The notes under the pieces: model-generated
Told to the model about the DNA's origin: nothing
The model's input: the letters and a program-made list of their open reading frames with translations, nothing else
Databases searched by the model: none
In this document: positions 18,302-27,367 of the stretch, in pieces
How positions within the stretch are numbered: position 1 is the stretch's first letter
Layout: every line of letters starts with the position of its first letter
Program-made: the position numbers and the translations under genes
Source of the DNA: a bacterium 0.1xD8-71
GTDB lineage: Bacteria > Bacillota > Clostridia > Lachnospirales > Lachnospiraceae
Assembly: GCA_003612405.1 (NCBI GenBank)
Contig: RAYR01000013.1
Location: 113,334 to 177,333 of the forward strand
DNA length: 64,000 nt
Direction of reading: 5' to 3'

Positions 18302-18329
18302 CCCAAATGCCCTCTCCGTTCAACATAGA

Positions 18330-19067
18330 TTACCTTTCCAATATGTAATAATATTGTGCTGTCTCTTTTCGATTATTCAACTGATCTTCTTCAAATAAAA
18401 ATCCCTCATGGGTTATTGCAAACCCAGCCGACAAGAAACTATCTTGAAATAGTTTTTTTAATTCATGATCCGTCCTATATATGGCATTATAATTTTCTTC
18501 TAATTCCTCAGAATAAAAATCTTTTAATGTTAATCTGTTTTGCAAACCAATCGGCTCACGGATACACACAATACAATGTTCTTCACAATGCTTAATAATA
18601 CTATGCAGTGCCTGCATCAAATCTTCATCATTTATATATACCAAAATACCTATTAACAAGATCCTGTTAAAATATTCCTTCTGGTTCTCCTCCAATACCC
18701 TGTCAATATCTGTAATTGAGCCCGCCAAAAAAATCATATTCTCCCGTTTATTTCTTTCATTCGCAATGGAAATCAACTCTTCCGAAAAATCAACACCACA
18801 ATACTCTGTTATTTCCTCCTGAACAGCGTCTGCCCATCTTCCTATTCCACACGCTAAATCCAATATTCTTGAATTTTGATCAATCTTAAGCATTGGGTAT
18901 AATTTTTCAATTTCTTTTGTATTTCTCTGTTTCACAAGCTCGGCATTATTATCCTGATACATCGTTACCGCATAGGGATTATTTTCATTATACTTATTCG
19001 CTCTTTTTCCAAAAAAACGTTTTGTCTCACAATAATCCAAATTCTCCGTTTTATCCTTAAGTCTCAT
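18330..19067 (-). CDS. Class I SAM-dependent methyltransferase
   Basis: A 245-residue methyltransferase. Motif I is ILDLACGIGRWADAV (~residue 68 onward), then YCGVDFSEELIS, and a post-motif with RILLIGILVYINDED. The start overlaps the upstream LicD/TagF fusion gene by 11 bases, so the two are translated together. By analogy with the C. difficile type A locus it could N-methylate an amino acid or amino alcohol that is later attached through phosphate. That assignment is inferred from neighbours. N-methylation of ethanolamine phosphate is an alternative. Confidence 0.75.
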   Translation of the reverse strand: MRLKDKTENLDYCETKRFFGKRANKYNENNPYAVTMYQDNNAELVKQRNTKEIEKLYPMLKIDQNSRILDLACGIGRWADAVQEEITEYCGVDFSEELISIANERNKRENMIFLAGSITDIDRVLEENQKEYFNRILLIGILVYINDEDLMQALHSIIKHCEEHCIVCIREPIGLQNRLTLKDFYSEELEENYNAIYRTDHELKKLFQDSFLSAGFAITHEGFLFEEDQLNNRKETAQYYYILER

Positions 19068-21327
19068 GTTTACTATCCTCCCTTATCATACAAACCAGCT
19101 CTTCCAGTTCCTTTATATTCTTATTACCATATATCTGTTTAACCAATTCTTTTCTACTTTCCAGAAAATCATCTTTCATCATCACATGATCAACCACATT
19201 ATGTAATTCAGATGGTGTTTTAACACTTACAGCCAATCTATCCATAATAGGCTTAAAGCTGTTCTTTTCTTTTATTGGTGAATAAAGTAATATCAACTTT
19301 ATCCCCTCATTTGCAAAAGGCACTTCTGTTGCCGCCCCCGAAATAGCATCGCACAATGCAATGTTCCCTAAGTTCGCAGCTTTTTCAAATTCATAATTCC
19401 CGGCTAATACAACATCCGATATTTCATCCAATACACTTAAACGTTCCTGCTCTGTTTCTAATCGATATGTGCAATGATGTGCTTTGGTTATGATGAAATA
19501 TTTTTGTCTAAGCCTGCTGATTTCGTCTGCATACCATAATATTGACGAACTATCATCCCATGTCGGAAAATACACCAAAACCGGTTTTCGTTCTGGATTA
19601 AGTACATCAAAATTTATATCTGTATTCTCTATATGCAGCCTGTCATACACATTCATATACTTGGGATAACCAATTTGTATAATCCCCGTAGTTCCTTTGT
19701 CAGATAAAAGCTGCTCATAACTTACTTTTCCATGAACAAGTTTATAATCAAATCCTGCTATGGTCTTTTTCGATTCGCAAAATGAATATGTTGTAAGACC
19801 ATATCCATATGCCATATGAACCTTTTTCTTTTTATATTTTCTTAAAACATCAGCCTCCTGTGTCGTAAATGCAAAATCCGCTTCCGGATTACACTCAAAA
19901 CCATATCTGACATGATTTTCATTCAAAATTTTATTTGCAGTATCAAAATCAAACCATCTTCCAGAGGTGTTTCTTTCAGCCGGTTCGGCAATGAATTTGG
20001 AATAGATTCTATTTTTTTCAAAAGCCCAATATAAAGGCAGAAAATGATATATCTCAAATGCATCCACTAAATAAAATTCAACAGTCGGCCAAAAATCCAC
20101 AAAATATTTTTCCATATATTCCCCATGCGGATTATTGCCAAATTCTCTCGGAAACTCCATATAATCCGGATATTCATACTGTAAAAAACGATGTGGATTA
20201 TTGGGCACAAAGAAAAAAGTATTCTCAAATCTGTGTTCCTTAAGCGGAAACAAATCCACTGCATCTATCCAGCCTCTCCCCTTTTTATATCTCAAAAACC
20301 CTTCAACACTATCTATGCCCGGATGAATTTTGCCTGTCGGCTGCTCACTGATATTATTATTGTGTTTTATTTCATTTCTTATAAAGGACATAATATCAGG
20401 TACATTCCCAATTTCCTTTTTTCTGTTTTCCAACCAGGCCAGATACTTATTATGTTCTTCTATGGAATACTCCTCTTTGTAAAAATCAAATGGCCAGAAG
20501 TCAACCGCCTTACGGTCAAGTGCAGAAGTTCCCCTCGTAATCTGTATCTGGTCAACCCAAATATCTAAAATATACTGATTCGGATGCTCACATACCACTC
20601 TGTCCAATCTTGCCATATGCTTATCTGTGGTATAATCCAGCCAGCTGCCATCATAGATTTCAACAAAACATTTTTCCCTGCAAAAAAGAAGCAATTTCTC
20701 ATAATCTTCTCTTATCAGCCCAAAATCCAAATCGTCATCCCATGGCACATATCCGTTATGTCTGACTGCTCCAATCAAATTGCCGCCAATCAAAAATGGC
20801 TTGATATTTAATTCTTGTATAAATTCAAAGAATTCTAAAGCAAATCTCATGATATCCATTTGCTTTTTCCTCAGATATCCTGTCGCAGGTTTTAATGCCG
20901 TAATATCCGCATGTTGTTTCAGATAATCCAACTGATACTGTAGTTTCTGTGCCTTATCACGATAATAATCCCGTTGAAGATAACTTCGCTTCTCCGGAGA
21001 GGCATATTTACTTATAAATTCCCCGGCAGTTAATTCCTTTAACACATCCTTCTTAATCATTTCATAGATTAAAAAATCATAGATTTCCCTTGCCTCAAGC
21101 ATATCGGCTATTTCATGCGCAATATTAATACTGGTACTGATTAATAAAATATAATCCCCATGTATTTCCTCTAATCGGCTTCTGGAAATGACTTCTTTTC
21201 CATATACGGTTTTCCCGACCAGATCGTCCCTGCTGTCACAAAAACAGGCAATATTCTCTTCTCCGAAAAAATCCAGAGCCTCCCTACCAATATTTCCACA
21301 ACCGTATAATATTATCCTGACAGCCAT
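19057..21327 (-). CDS. Rossmann-LicD-TagF-like triple fusion phosphotransferase
   Basis: A 756-residue protein. Residues 1-110 hold a Rossmann module (VRIILYGCGNIGREALDFFG). Residues ~150-400 hold a LicD domain with the hallmark LIGGNLIGAVRHNGYVPWDDD and following LDFG. Residues ~480-750 resemble CDP-glycerol/teichoic-acid transferases of the TagB/TagF group (KKVHMAYGYGLTTYSF, QIGYPKYMNVYDR, ISGAATEVPFANEG). LicD transfers phosphocholine-like groups and TagF transfers alditol phosphates, so the protein likely forms phosphodiester bonds on a glycan. Ribosome site AAGGAG. It resembles C. difficile CD0244 in neighbourhood. Donor identity is unproven. Confidence 0.75.
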   Translation of the reverse strand: MAVRIILYGCGNIGREALDFFGEENIACFCDSRDDLVGKTVYGKEVISRSRLEEIHGDYILLISTSINIAHEIADMLEAREIYDFLIYEMIKKDVLKELTAGEFISKYASPEKRSYLQRDYYRDKAQKLQYQLDYLKQHADITALKPATGYLRKKQMDIMRFALEFFEFIQELNIKPFLIGGNLIGAVRHNGYVPWDDDLDFGLIREDYEKLLLFCREKCFVEIYDGSWLDYTTDKHMARLDRVVCEHPNQYILDIWVDQIQITRGTSALDRKAVDFWPFDFYKEEYSIEEHNKYLAWLENRKKEIGNVPDIMSFIRNEIKHNNNISEQPTGKIHPGIDSVEGFLRYKKGRGWIDAVDLFPLKEHRFENTFFFVPNNPHRFLQYEYPDYMEFPREFGNNPHGEYMEKYFVDFWPTVEFYLVDAFEIYHFLPLYWAFEKNRIYSKFIAEPAERNTSGRWFDFDTANKILNENHVRYGFECNPEADFAFTTQEADVLRKYKKKKVHMAYGYGLTTYSFCESKKTIAGFDYKLVHGKVSYEQLLSDKGTTGIIQIGYPKYMNVYDRLHIENTDINFDVLNPERKPVLVYFPTWDDSSSILWYADEISRLRQKYFIITKAHHCTYRLETEQERLSVLDEISDVVLAGNYEFEKAANLGNIALCDAISGAATEVPFANEGIKLILLYSPIKEKNSFKPIMDRLAVSVKTPSELHNVVDHVMMKDDFLESRKELVKQIYGNKNIKELEELVCMIREDSKHET

Positions 21328-21351
21328 AATTACTCCTTCAAAGTATATTTA

Positions 21352-23901
21352 TTATTCAGCAACCAGCTCATTAATACATTTGTTGATTATCTTTCCGGCG
21401 TTCCCGTCAGAATTTACAAACAGACTGCAATACTTTTCCTTTTGCTTCTCCGATACTGCTGTTTCTGGCTGAAATTCGTTCAGAACATGCCGCAGGTTAT
21501 AAATATGATTTTCCCTTATCACAAAGTCATCCGCCAGAATACTGCTGTACTTTTCCCCTCTCAAACCGGAACATGACAGCTTCTCCATATCCTCCTGTTG
21601 ATAGGCGGGCGTAAAAGTGTCTGTCGGCCTGCCGCCTTTTCCAATGACCATCAACATGGAATTTCCGTCTGAATAAGAAATCCCCGCAATAACCTCTTCA
21701 TCGTTCATCTTTTTCAGAACAGACCTTGTCCCGGAGAAAAACCTGTCCTTTGATGTGAATACGGATTCCATCCCGCCTGTCGCCGGATTCACCCTGACGA
21801 GCATATTCCCCTGATAAGGAAGCAGCCATAAAAACCCATTGGCATAACAGATGCTTTCCCAATAACGCGGCAATACGCAACCGTCCGGCAATGCATCATA
21901 TTCTGTTAATGTCCCAGCATCCTTATTCCACTTGATTACACCTTTATACCTCTGCGAAATCAACCAGAAGTCTTTGCCGTCAAACGCTATGCCGCTGTAA
22001 GTCTTCGTGCTGTTACCAATCTGAAACAGCTTCATCCGATGCTCTTCAAAGCTATACTCTGCAACCAGATTTCTATTGTTAATGCAAAGATATATTTTGT
22101 TATCAACAATACAGTCGCTATTGTAAAAAACAGGTTCATCCTGTTCAAAGCGATATTGCCCCTGCAACACAAGGTCATTTAACTGCTCTTTTCTAAAGCT
22201 GTTATTATCAGTGTCATACACGATGACACAGTCCCCTCTCCACGGGAACATATAGAGACAATTCTTCCACATGGAAGCGGCAAAAAACTTATATCCCCGC
22301 AGTTGTAAGGACTCCGGTAATGCAATCCTTGTAAAACTGCCACTCGCAAGTTCATACTTGGCAATCGCTACTGCTTTACATGGTATCATCCAGATTGCAT
22401 CCGCCGTTTTGATCATCCGGGAATACAGCCAGTCATCAAAATCATTTTCATCCGGCACTTTTCCTACAAAAACAGTCCTGCGCTGCGCAGCATCCCATTC
22501 ATATAATCCATTATACTCCTGCGCAGTAAACCAAAGTCTTTTATTCTCCCAGGCACAATCTGTAATGCGAATATCCTTTCTTTCTTCCAGCAGTCTGACT
22601 AACATACTTTGCAGGACAATCGGCTTCCCGGTAATCCCATATAAATGCACAACAGAACTGTCATCTCCATAATATAAATCCGTCCAGGCAATCGCTCTGT
22701 GCAAGTCGGCCGTTGTATCATAAATGCCCCATTCATTTTGTTCAAATTCCTGTATAATCTGCTGATACTCTTCCCAAAGCCCGGAACGCATGGATAAAAT
22801 TGCGCTGGCACTTAACGGATGCGGTCTCCACCAGAGTACAAAATCCTGATTCCCTTTAAAAAAGCTTATTGTATCTTTTATTTTTTCCAGCTCCTGTCTT
22901 TTCCCTGCCAGAATACCGGAAATACTTGTATTATAAAAAACCGCTTTTCTGCCCCCGATAATCTCCTTCCATTTCTGTGGAATCACAAAATCTTCTCTGG
23001 AAGAATTTATCACCTTATCTATTTTGGGAGACCCCAGTATGAGCCATTTGTTTTGTAGTATCTGAGTAACCTGCGTTTCCGAAATCCCTTCCTCCACAGC
23101 ACTCCGTACAAATTCCCTTGTAAAAACATCTGCCTCCTTTTGCGACTGCAAAACAACCTTATCCGCATGAATCGTTGCCGCATTAACCGCAAACACAGGA
23201 TGTATGATATCTCCCATTATGAAGTACGGTATATATATTAAACATTCTGTGTATTTTTGCAGCTCTGTAGAATAGAACCGTGGATGAACGCTCGTAACCT
23301 TATTTCCGCCGTCATATGGATTATGAATGTAAATAATATCCGGTCTGCGTTCCTCCAGGAGGTAATCCTCATAATGGGTGATCTGCACATATTCCGGAAA
23401 ATCATATCCTTCATAATGCATCTCCATAGATTCTCCGTCTGCACCTCTGCCATAATAAGGAATCGGCACACAATATACATCACATCTCATGTCTTCTTTC
23501 GCTGCCAGATAAACGCTCTCCAGACTATCCCACATAGACGCCTTATATGGCATGAAAACAATCTCTTTACGGCACGCAATATCATAGCGAACACTGTTCT
23601 CTATCCGAAGCAAGTGCTTTTTCAGCATTTTGTATGCTTTATTGTCCGAAAAATCATCTATATTTTCAAACACACAATAAATCGCCTCGCAGTATTCTTC
23701 CACATAAGAAACAGTAACACACGATTCTCCTTCAGCCGCCTCAATCGTTGTGCCAAGTTCTATGGCATAATCCTGGCATTTGGCAAGCAATTCCTGCGCA
23801 GCTACATGGTCATGTTTACGCATATTCTCCCTGATGTTTGTGTGTACCTGATGTAAATTCTTTATAAAATTGTGTATTTCACGCTTCCCTGCCAGTCTCA
23901 T
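21352..23901 (-). CDS. TagB/TagF-like transferase fused to a beta-propeller-like domain
   Basis: About 849 residues from the ATG at 23901, which aligns with the start of its paralogue at 32198-33550 (MRLAGKREI versus MRIAQKQQA) and has AGGGAAG upstream. An ATG at 23922 is also possible. Residues 1-~440 match the paralogue throughout: EIVFMPYKASMWDSLESV, DIIYIHNPYDGGNKVTSVHP, WLILGSPKIDK and WWRPHPL. The region looks like a GT-B/CDP-glycerol-transferase type protein. Residues ~460-820 contain repeated Trp/Tyr-rich blades (for example LYMFPWRGDCVIVYD, FWLISQRYKGVIKW, LWLLPYQGNMLVRV), consistent with a beta-propeller that may bind glycan or flagellin. Exact activity is not known. Confidence 0.6.
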   Translation of the reverse strand: MRLAGKREIHNFIKNLHQVHTNIRENMRKHDHVAAQELLAKCQDYAIELGTTIEAAEGESCVTVSYVEEYCEAIYCVFENIDDFSDNKAYKMLKKHLLRIENSVRYDIACRKEIVFMPYKASMWDSLESVYLAAKEDMRCDVYCVPIPYYGRGADGESMEMHYEGYDFPEYVQITHYEDYLLEERRPDIIYIHNPYDGGNKVTSVHPRFYSTELQKYTECLIYIPYFIMGDIIHPVFAVNAATIHADKVVLQSQKEADVFTREFVRSAVEEGISETQVTQILQNKWLILGSPKIDKVINSSREDFVIPQKWKEIIGGRKAVFYNTSISGILAGKRQELEKIKDTISFFKGNQDFVLWWRPHPLSASAILSMRSGLWEEYQQIIQEFEQNEWGIYDTTADLHRAIAWTDLYYGDDSSVVHLYGITGKPIVLQSMLVRLLEERKDIRITDCAWENKRLWFTAQEYNGLYEWDAAQRRTVFVGKVPDENDFDDWLYSRMIKTADAIWMIPCKAVAIAKYELASGSFTRIALPESLQLRGYKFFAASMWKNCLYMFPWRGDCVIVYDTDNNSFRKEQLNDLVLQGQYRFEQDEPVFYNSDCIVDNKIYLCINNRNLVAEYSFEEHRMKLFQIGNSTKTYSGIAFDGKDFWLISQRYKGVIKWNKDAGTLTEYDALPDGCVLPRYWESICYANGFLWLLPYQGNMLVRVNPATGGMESVFTSKDRFFSGTRSVLKKMNDEEVIAGISYSDGNSMLMVIGKGGRPTDTFTPAYQQEDMEKLSCSGLRGEKYSSILADDFVIRENHIYNLRHVLNEFQPETAVSEKQKEKYCSLFVNSDGNAGKIINKCINELVAE

Positions 23902-24002
23902 AATGCTTTGCTTCCCTGCCATTTTATTCTATTAATAATTTATTTTCACTATATTCAAAATCATATGCATCGCTATATAAAGCCAGGTCACATATCAAAT
24001 TA

Positions 24003-24031
24003 ATCTTAATTGCTTTTTTATGTTTTTTCAA
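24003..24031 (-). promoter_or_regulatory. Sigma-A-like internal promoter of the glycan cluster
   Basis: In the 271-base gap between the CBS/CitC-like gene and the propeller fusion, TTGAAA (24031-24026) and TAAGAT (24008-24003) are 17 bases apart on the minus strand. The region is very AT-rich. The promoter would start a second transcript of the cluster. Confidence 0.5.
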
Positions 24032-24172
24032 TATATTTTATGTTTTTTCGATTTTTTATATAAACAACTGCTTTTCTGTCTATGTTCGAGACATTCCTCC
24101 GACCATAGTTGGCACCAAAATCCTATTTTAATAAAAAATGGAAGATCATCGTTCTAATTCAACAATCCCCAT

Positions 24173-26260
24173 TTAAATAATACCAAGCAGTTTTCTTGTG
24201 GTTTTTGGTAATAATGCAACCAGTTTTTCCCTATTATTTTCCTCCATATACCTACGAACCGACGATGCACTGATATACTTTCCATCTGCTTCCTTTCGCG
24301 GTATCTCAATCAATTCCATCCCATACTGCGGAAGTACCTTCTTCATTGCAAGATTATACTGATTCGTAATCTCATCATATGGTTCTTCTCCCACAAACCT
24401 ATATTTAATCCCAAGCTGCGGTGCTATCTTTTCAGCAAAAGTTCTAATGTCCTGTTCCGTATGCTCTACAATATCGTCCGACGTCTGTTTAATGAAATAT
24501 TCCGGAAAACTCATCTGCGATACAATAAACATACCGCTTGGCACCACCATGACATTTTCTAAATCGGAAACACCTTTTTGAATCATAGTAATACGTTCCC
24601 AGAAAGGAAACAGCGATTTGTCTTCTTCCACAACAAATATAATAAGATAATCAATCCGTTTCAATGCCTCTTCTATCAGATATCGGTGTCCGTAAGTGAA
24701 AGGATTACAATTCATTACGATAGATCCGATTTTTTGATATCTTGAGAAATCAAAACTCCGGAAATACCGGTCAAGATACATGAACTTTATAAAATTCTCA
24801 TCCTTTTGTACCAGCTCCCCTCCATTTTCAACTTTTTCTTCCAAAATGGGTACCAACGCATCATATATCGCATCAGCGTACAATTGATTCACTTTATGGT
24901 TACAATGGCCTGTCCAATCTGCCAGCCATCTTGCCTTTACATTATGTTTCTCTAAAACACAATTTAAATCAAGATAGTCCACTCCTTTTATCCCTTTGGG
25001 AAGACTCCCAACCACTACCACATCCCCCATCTTAAATTGCGTAACCGCAATGCGTGTCAGATACTTATTATTAATATTTGTATCCAGGCACCCATAATTC
25101 ACAACTCTCGCTGAAATCCCCGTATCACAGAATAGTCTCTGTAAAAAGCTTTCTATCGTATTTTTATCTTCCACATAATGTCCATACATGTAGCACGGGC
25201 CAAAAAAGTAGATATTTTTTATATCTCCTGTCTGTGCCGGCTGACAATCTGTCTTCCGTTCTCCATTCACAACATTATAATATGGACTTTGGCAGTCTTT
25301 CAGACTTAAGACTCCTATATTATTGATACACGCAAAGGGCATATTACAAATCTGCTCCGCATATTCCTCACTATATAGATCGTCAAAAAACTCTCGATAC
25401 ATGGATTTTGATAATTTACTGCTTGGTTTTTCTCCGACTGCTGCATACTTACTATAAATCTCTTCCTCTATATGCCTTGCATATTCACTTTCCTCAAATA
25501 ACAGCCCCAAAACTCTGATACCTTTCTCACAGAGATTTTCTAAATATTGCGCACATCTCTCATCATTACAGTCAAGGTCATATTTTAAAATATTTCTGTA
25601 CGTTTGTAATTTGTGAAATCCCTCATAGTCTTCTGCAAATATAAAGCCGAGTAATGTCAGACAAGCCCTAAGCTCATTCTCATCAACAAACACTACCCTG
25701 TCATTCTTATCCGGATTCAGATATTCTGACACTTCTGAATGATTTATACACGAATAGCCCACTCCATGTAACGACAGATATTCTTTAAACTGTTCAAAAA
25801 TCCTCTGTCTTTGTGCCGCAATCTCATTAGGGCGTACCAGTAATATATGTCTTCTGTCTTTTAAGGCAGAAGAAAGGCGGTCTTTCCCTATATTTAATTC
25901 ATATGTTACCTCTAAAAGTTCATCCCATCTTATATATTCCCCGGTCAAAACCTTCTCTTGGGTAACAATCGGAAGGGCATTAATTCCCTGCTTTTCCTTA
26001 AAAATGCGTTTGGCTTTTCCACACTCACCTTCGTAAAGACTGATAAACTCCCTGTTTACCTGAACAGCATCCAGATTTTCCCTGCGCGCCCTCAAAATAT
26101 CTCCTGTACTAATAATCCCGGCAAGTCTCCCCTTTGTTTCACAATATATCATATTTGATGGCCGTCTCTCTAATACATTCTTAAGTTTCGCAACTGCAAC
26201 TTTCTCTTCATCCTCCTCCAGATTTATGATTGTCAATTGTTGCCTTTCTGTATACAGCAT
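24173..26260 (-). CDS. CBS-domain protein with CitC-like nucleotidyltransferase domain
   Basis: A 695-residue protein of unusual build. The N-terminal ~130 residues look like a CBS pair (MIYCETKGRLAGIISTGDI, INALPIVTQEKVLTGEYI), a nucleotide-sensing module. The middle (~340-490) has an SGNH-hydrolase-like look (IYFFGPCYMYGHYVEDKNT). The C-terminus (~510-690) closely resembles the catalytic domain of citrate lyase ligase CitC: GSIVMNCNPFTYGHRYLIE (an HxGH-type site in the form TYGH), KYRFVGEEPYDEITNQYN and YISASSVRRYM. No citrate lyase genes are nearby, so it probably activates another acid with a nucleotide for glycan building. Product unknown. Confidence 0.65.
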   Translation of the reverse strand: MLYTERQQLTIINLEEDEEKVAVAKLKNVLERRPSNMIYCETKGRLAGIISTGDILRARRENLDAVQVNREFISLYEGECGKAKRIFKEKQGINALPIVTQEKVLTGEYIRWDELLEVTYELNIGKDRLSSALKDRRHILLVRPNEIAAQRQRIFEQFKEYLSLHGVGYSCINHSEVSEYLNPDKNDRVVFVDENELRACLTLLGFIFAEDYEGFHKLQTYRNILKYDLDCNDERCAQYLENLCEKGIRVLGLLFEESEYARHIEEEIYSKYAAVGEKPSSKLSKSMYREFFDDLYSEEYAEQICNMPFACINNIGVLSLKDCQSPYYNVVNGERKTDCQPAQTGDIKNIYFFGPCYMYGHYVEDKNTIESFLQRLFCDTGISARVVNYGCLDTNINNKYLTRIAVTQFKMGDVVVVGSLPKGIKGVDYLDLNCVLEKHNVKARWLADWTGHCNHKVNQLYADAIYDALVPILEEKVENGGELVQKDENFIKFMYLDRYFRSFDFSRYQKIGSIVMNCNPFTYGHRYLIEEALKRIDYLIIFVVEEDKSLFPFWERITMIQKGVSDLENVMVVPSGMFIVSQMSFPEYFIKQTSDDIVEHTEQDIRTFAEKIAPQLGIKYRFVGEEPYDEITNQYNLAMKKVLPQYGMELIEIPRKEADGKYISASSVRRYMEENNREKLVALLPKTTRKLLGII

Positions 26261-26311
26261 ACCTCTCTGCCTCCTTATCTTTCCCTGTTCTCTCTTATCC
26301 CTGCCACAAGT

Positions 26312-27349
26312 CTACGTCAGCATAATCCGCCCCGTATGTACAATATTCAAACTTTCCTGATGATACATGAAATAAAGCGTAAGCAGATTTTCCCCCAGAT
26401 ATCCTATATATCTGTCTGCCCGTTCACAGCCTTTGGGTCTGCTTAATTCCTCTGTCCGCTCAAGAATGGGAAACAGCCACTGGCAATATTCTCTCAGTAC
26501 TTCTTTCCTTGCTATCAGCATATTATAATGATACATATACTGTTGTCCGAATATTCTGTCATATGTTTCCGCATAGGAAGGCTGCAATTCCCGCAAAGCC
26601 TGACGCATTGCCATCCAGTCATCTTCTCTTACATATCTGTCATGGTGTTCTCTGATGTCCGGCTCATGTATCATAGGATACGGAAGTATCACATCAACCT
26701 TATTTTGTTTCATTCTTGCTACATCCTCATCTGAGATATCAAGAAATCTCCGATAATGAAACAAGCCGCAATACTCTGCACCATCATCTTCGCACAATCT
26801 GTTTTTCCATATCCAGTAGAGCGCTGTAAGTTCACAGTAATTGACATTTTTGCCAGAAATATTCTCCCCTGTGTCATCTGTCAGATCTGCCACCCGCTCC
26901 TGTGTCAGAGCTGCCCCCACTTGTATCATCTTTACCCAGTCAGGCAGCGTATAACTATTTCTCAGCGGCCTGTCTCTATGGAATTTTGCCGCATATACAT
27001 CAATAATACTCTCCCTTATCCCCCGGAACTTCCCTGTTTTGTTATAATACCGGCTCATAAGTTCCGCTTCTTTCCTGGAAGTAAGGCAGATAACCTTCTC
27101 AAACCCCTGCCTCTTCAGCGTATCTGCCACACGTTCCTGTGCTTCCTCGGGGATGGCTACAAGAACAGGTATGGTCTTATCCTTATAATGAGAAATTTCC
27201 TGTACAGGCAGCCCGCATACCACATCTGAATTGCCTCTCATACTACTGACCATAAATCCTATAACACGATATCCGCAATACAATTCCTTTATTGCAAGGT
27301 ATGCCCCCAGAGCAATACTTTTGGCCCCGAATATGATAATTTCCTGCAT
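26312..27349 (-). CDS. DUF4422 glycosyltransferase with N-terminal FGAK Rossmann module
   Basis: A 345-residue protein. Residues 1-100 form a divergent copy of the Rossmann module (EIIIFGAKSIALGAYLAI). Residues ~130-340 match DUF4422, a glycosyltransferase domain frequent in exopolysaccharide loci: IQVGAALTQERVADL, NYCELTALYWIWKN, YCGLFHYRRFLDIS and RYIGYLGENLLTLYF. The next gene downstream is CBS/CitC-like, the one upstream is kdsA-like. Sugar specificity is not readable. Confidence 0.75.
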   Translation of the reverse strand: MQEIIIFGAKSIALGAYLAIKELYCGYRVIGFMVSSMRGNSDVVCGLPVQEISHYKDKTIPVLVAIPEEAQERVADTLKRQGFEKVICLTSRKEAELMSRYYNKTGKFRGIRESIIDVYAAKFHRDRPLRNSYTLPDWVKMIQVGAALTQERVADLTDDTGENISGKNVNYCELTALYWIWKNRLCEDDGAEYCGLFHYRRFLDISDEDVARMKQNKVDVILPYPMIHEPDIREHHDRYVREDDWMAMRQALRELQPSYAETYDRIFGQQYMYHYNMLIARKEVLREYCQWLFPILERTEELSRPKGCERADRYIGYLGENLLTLYFMYHQESLNIVHTGRIMLT

Positions 27350-27367
27350 CCGAACACATCCTTTCCC

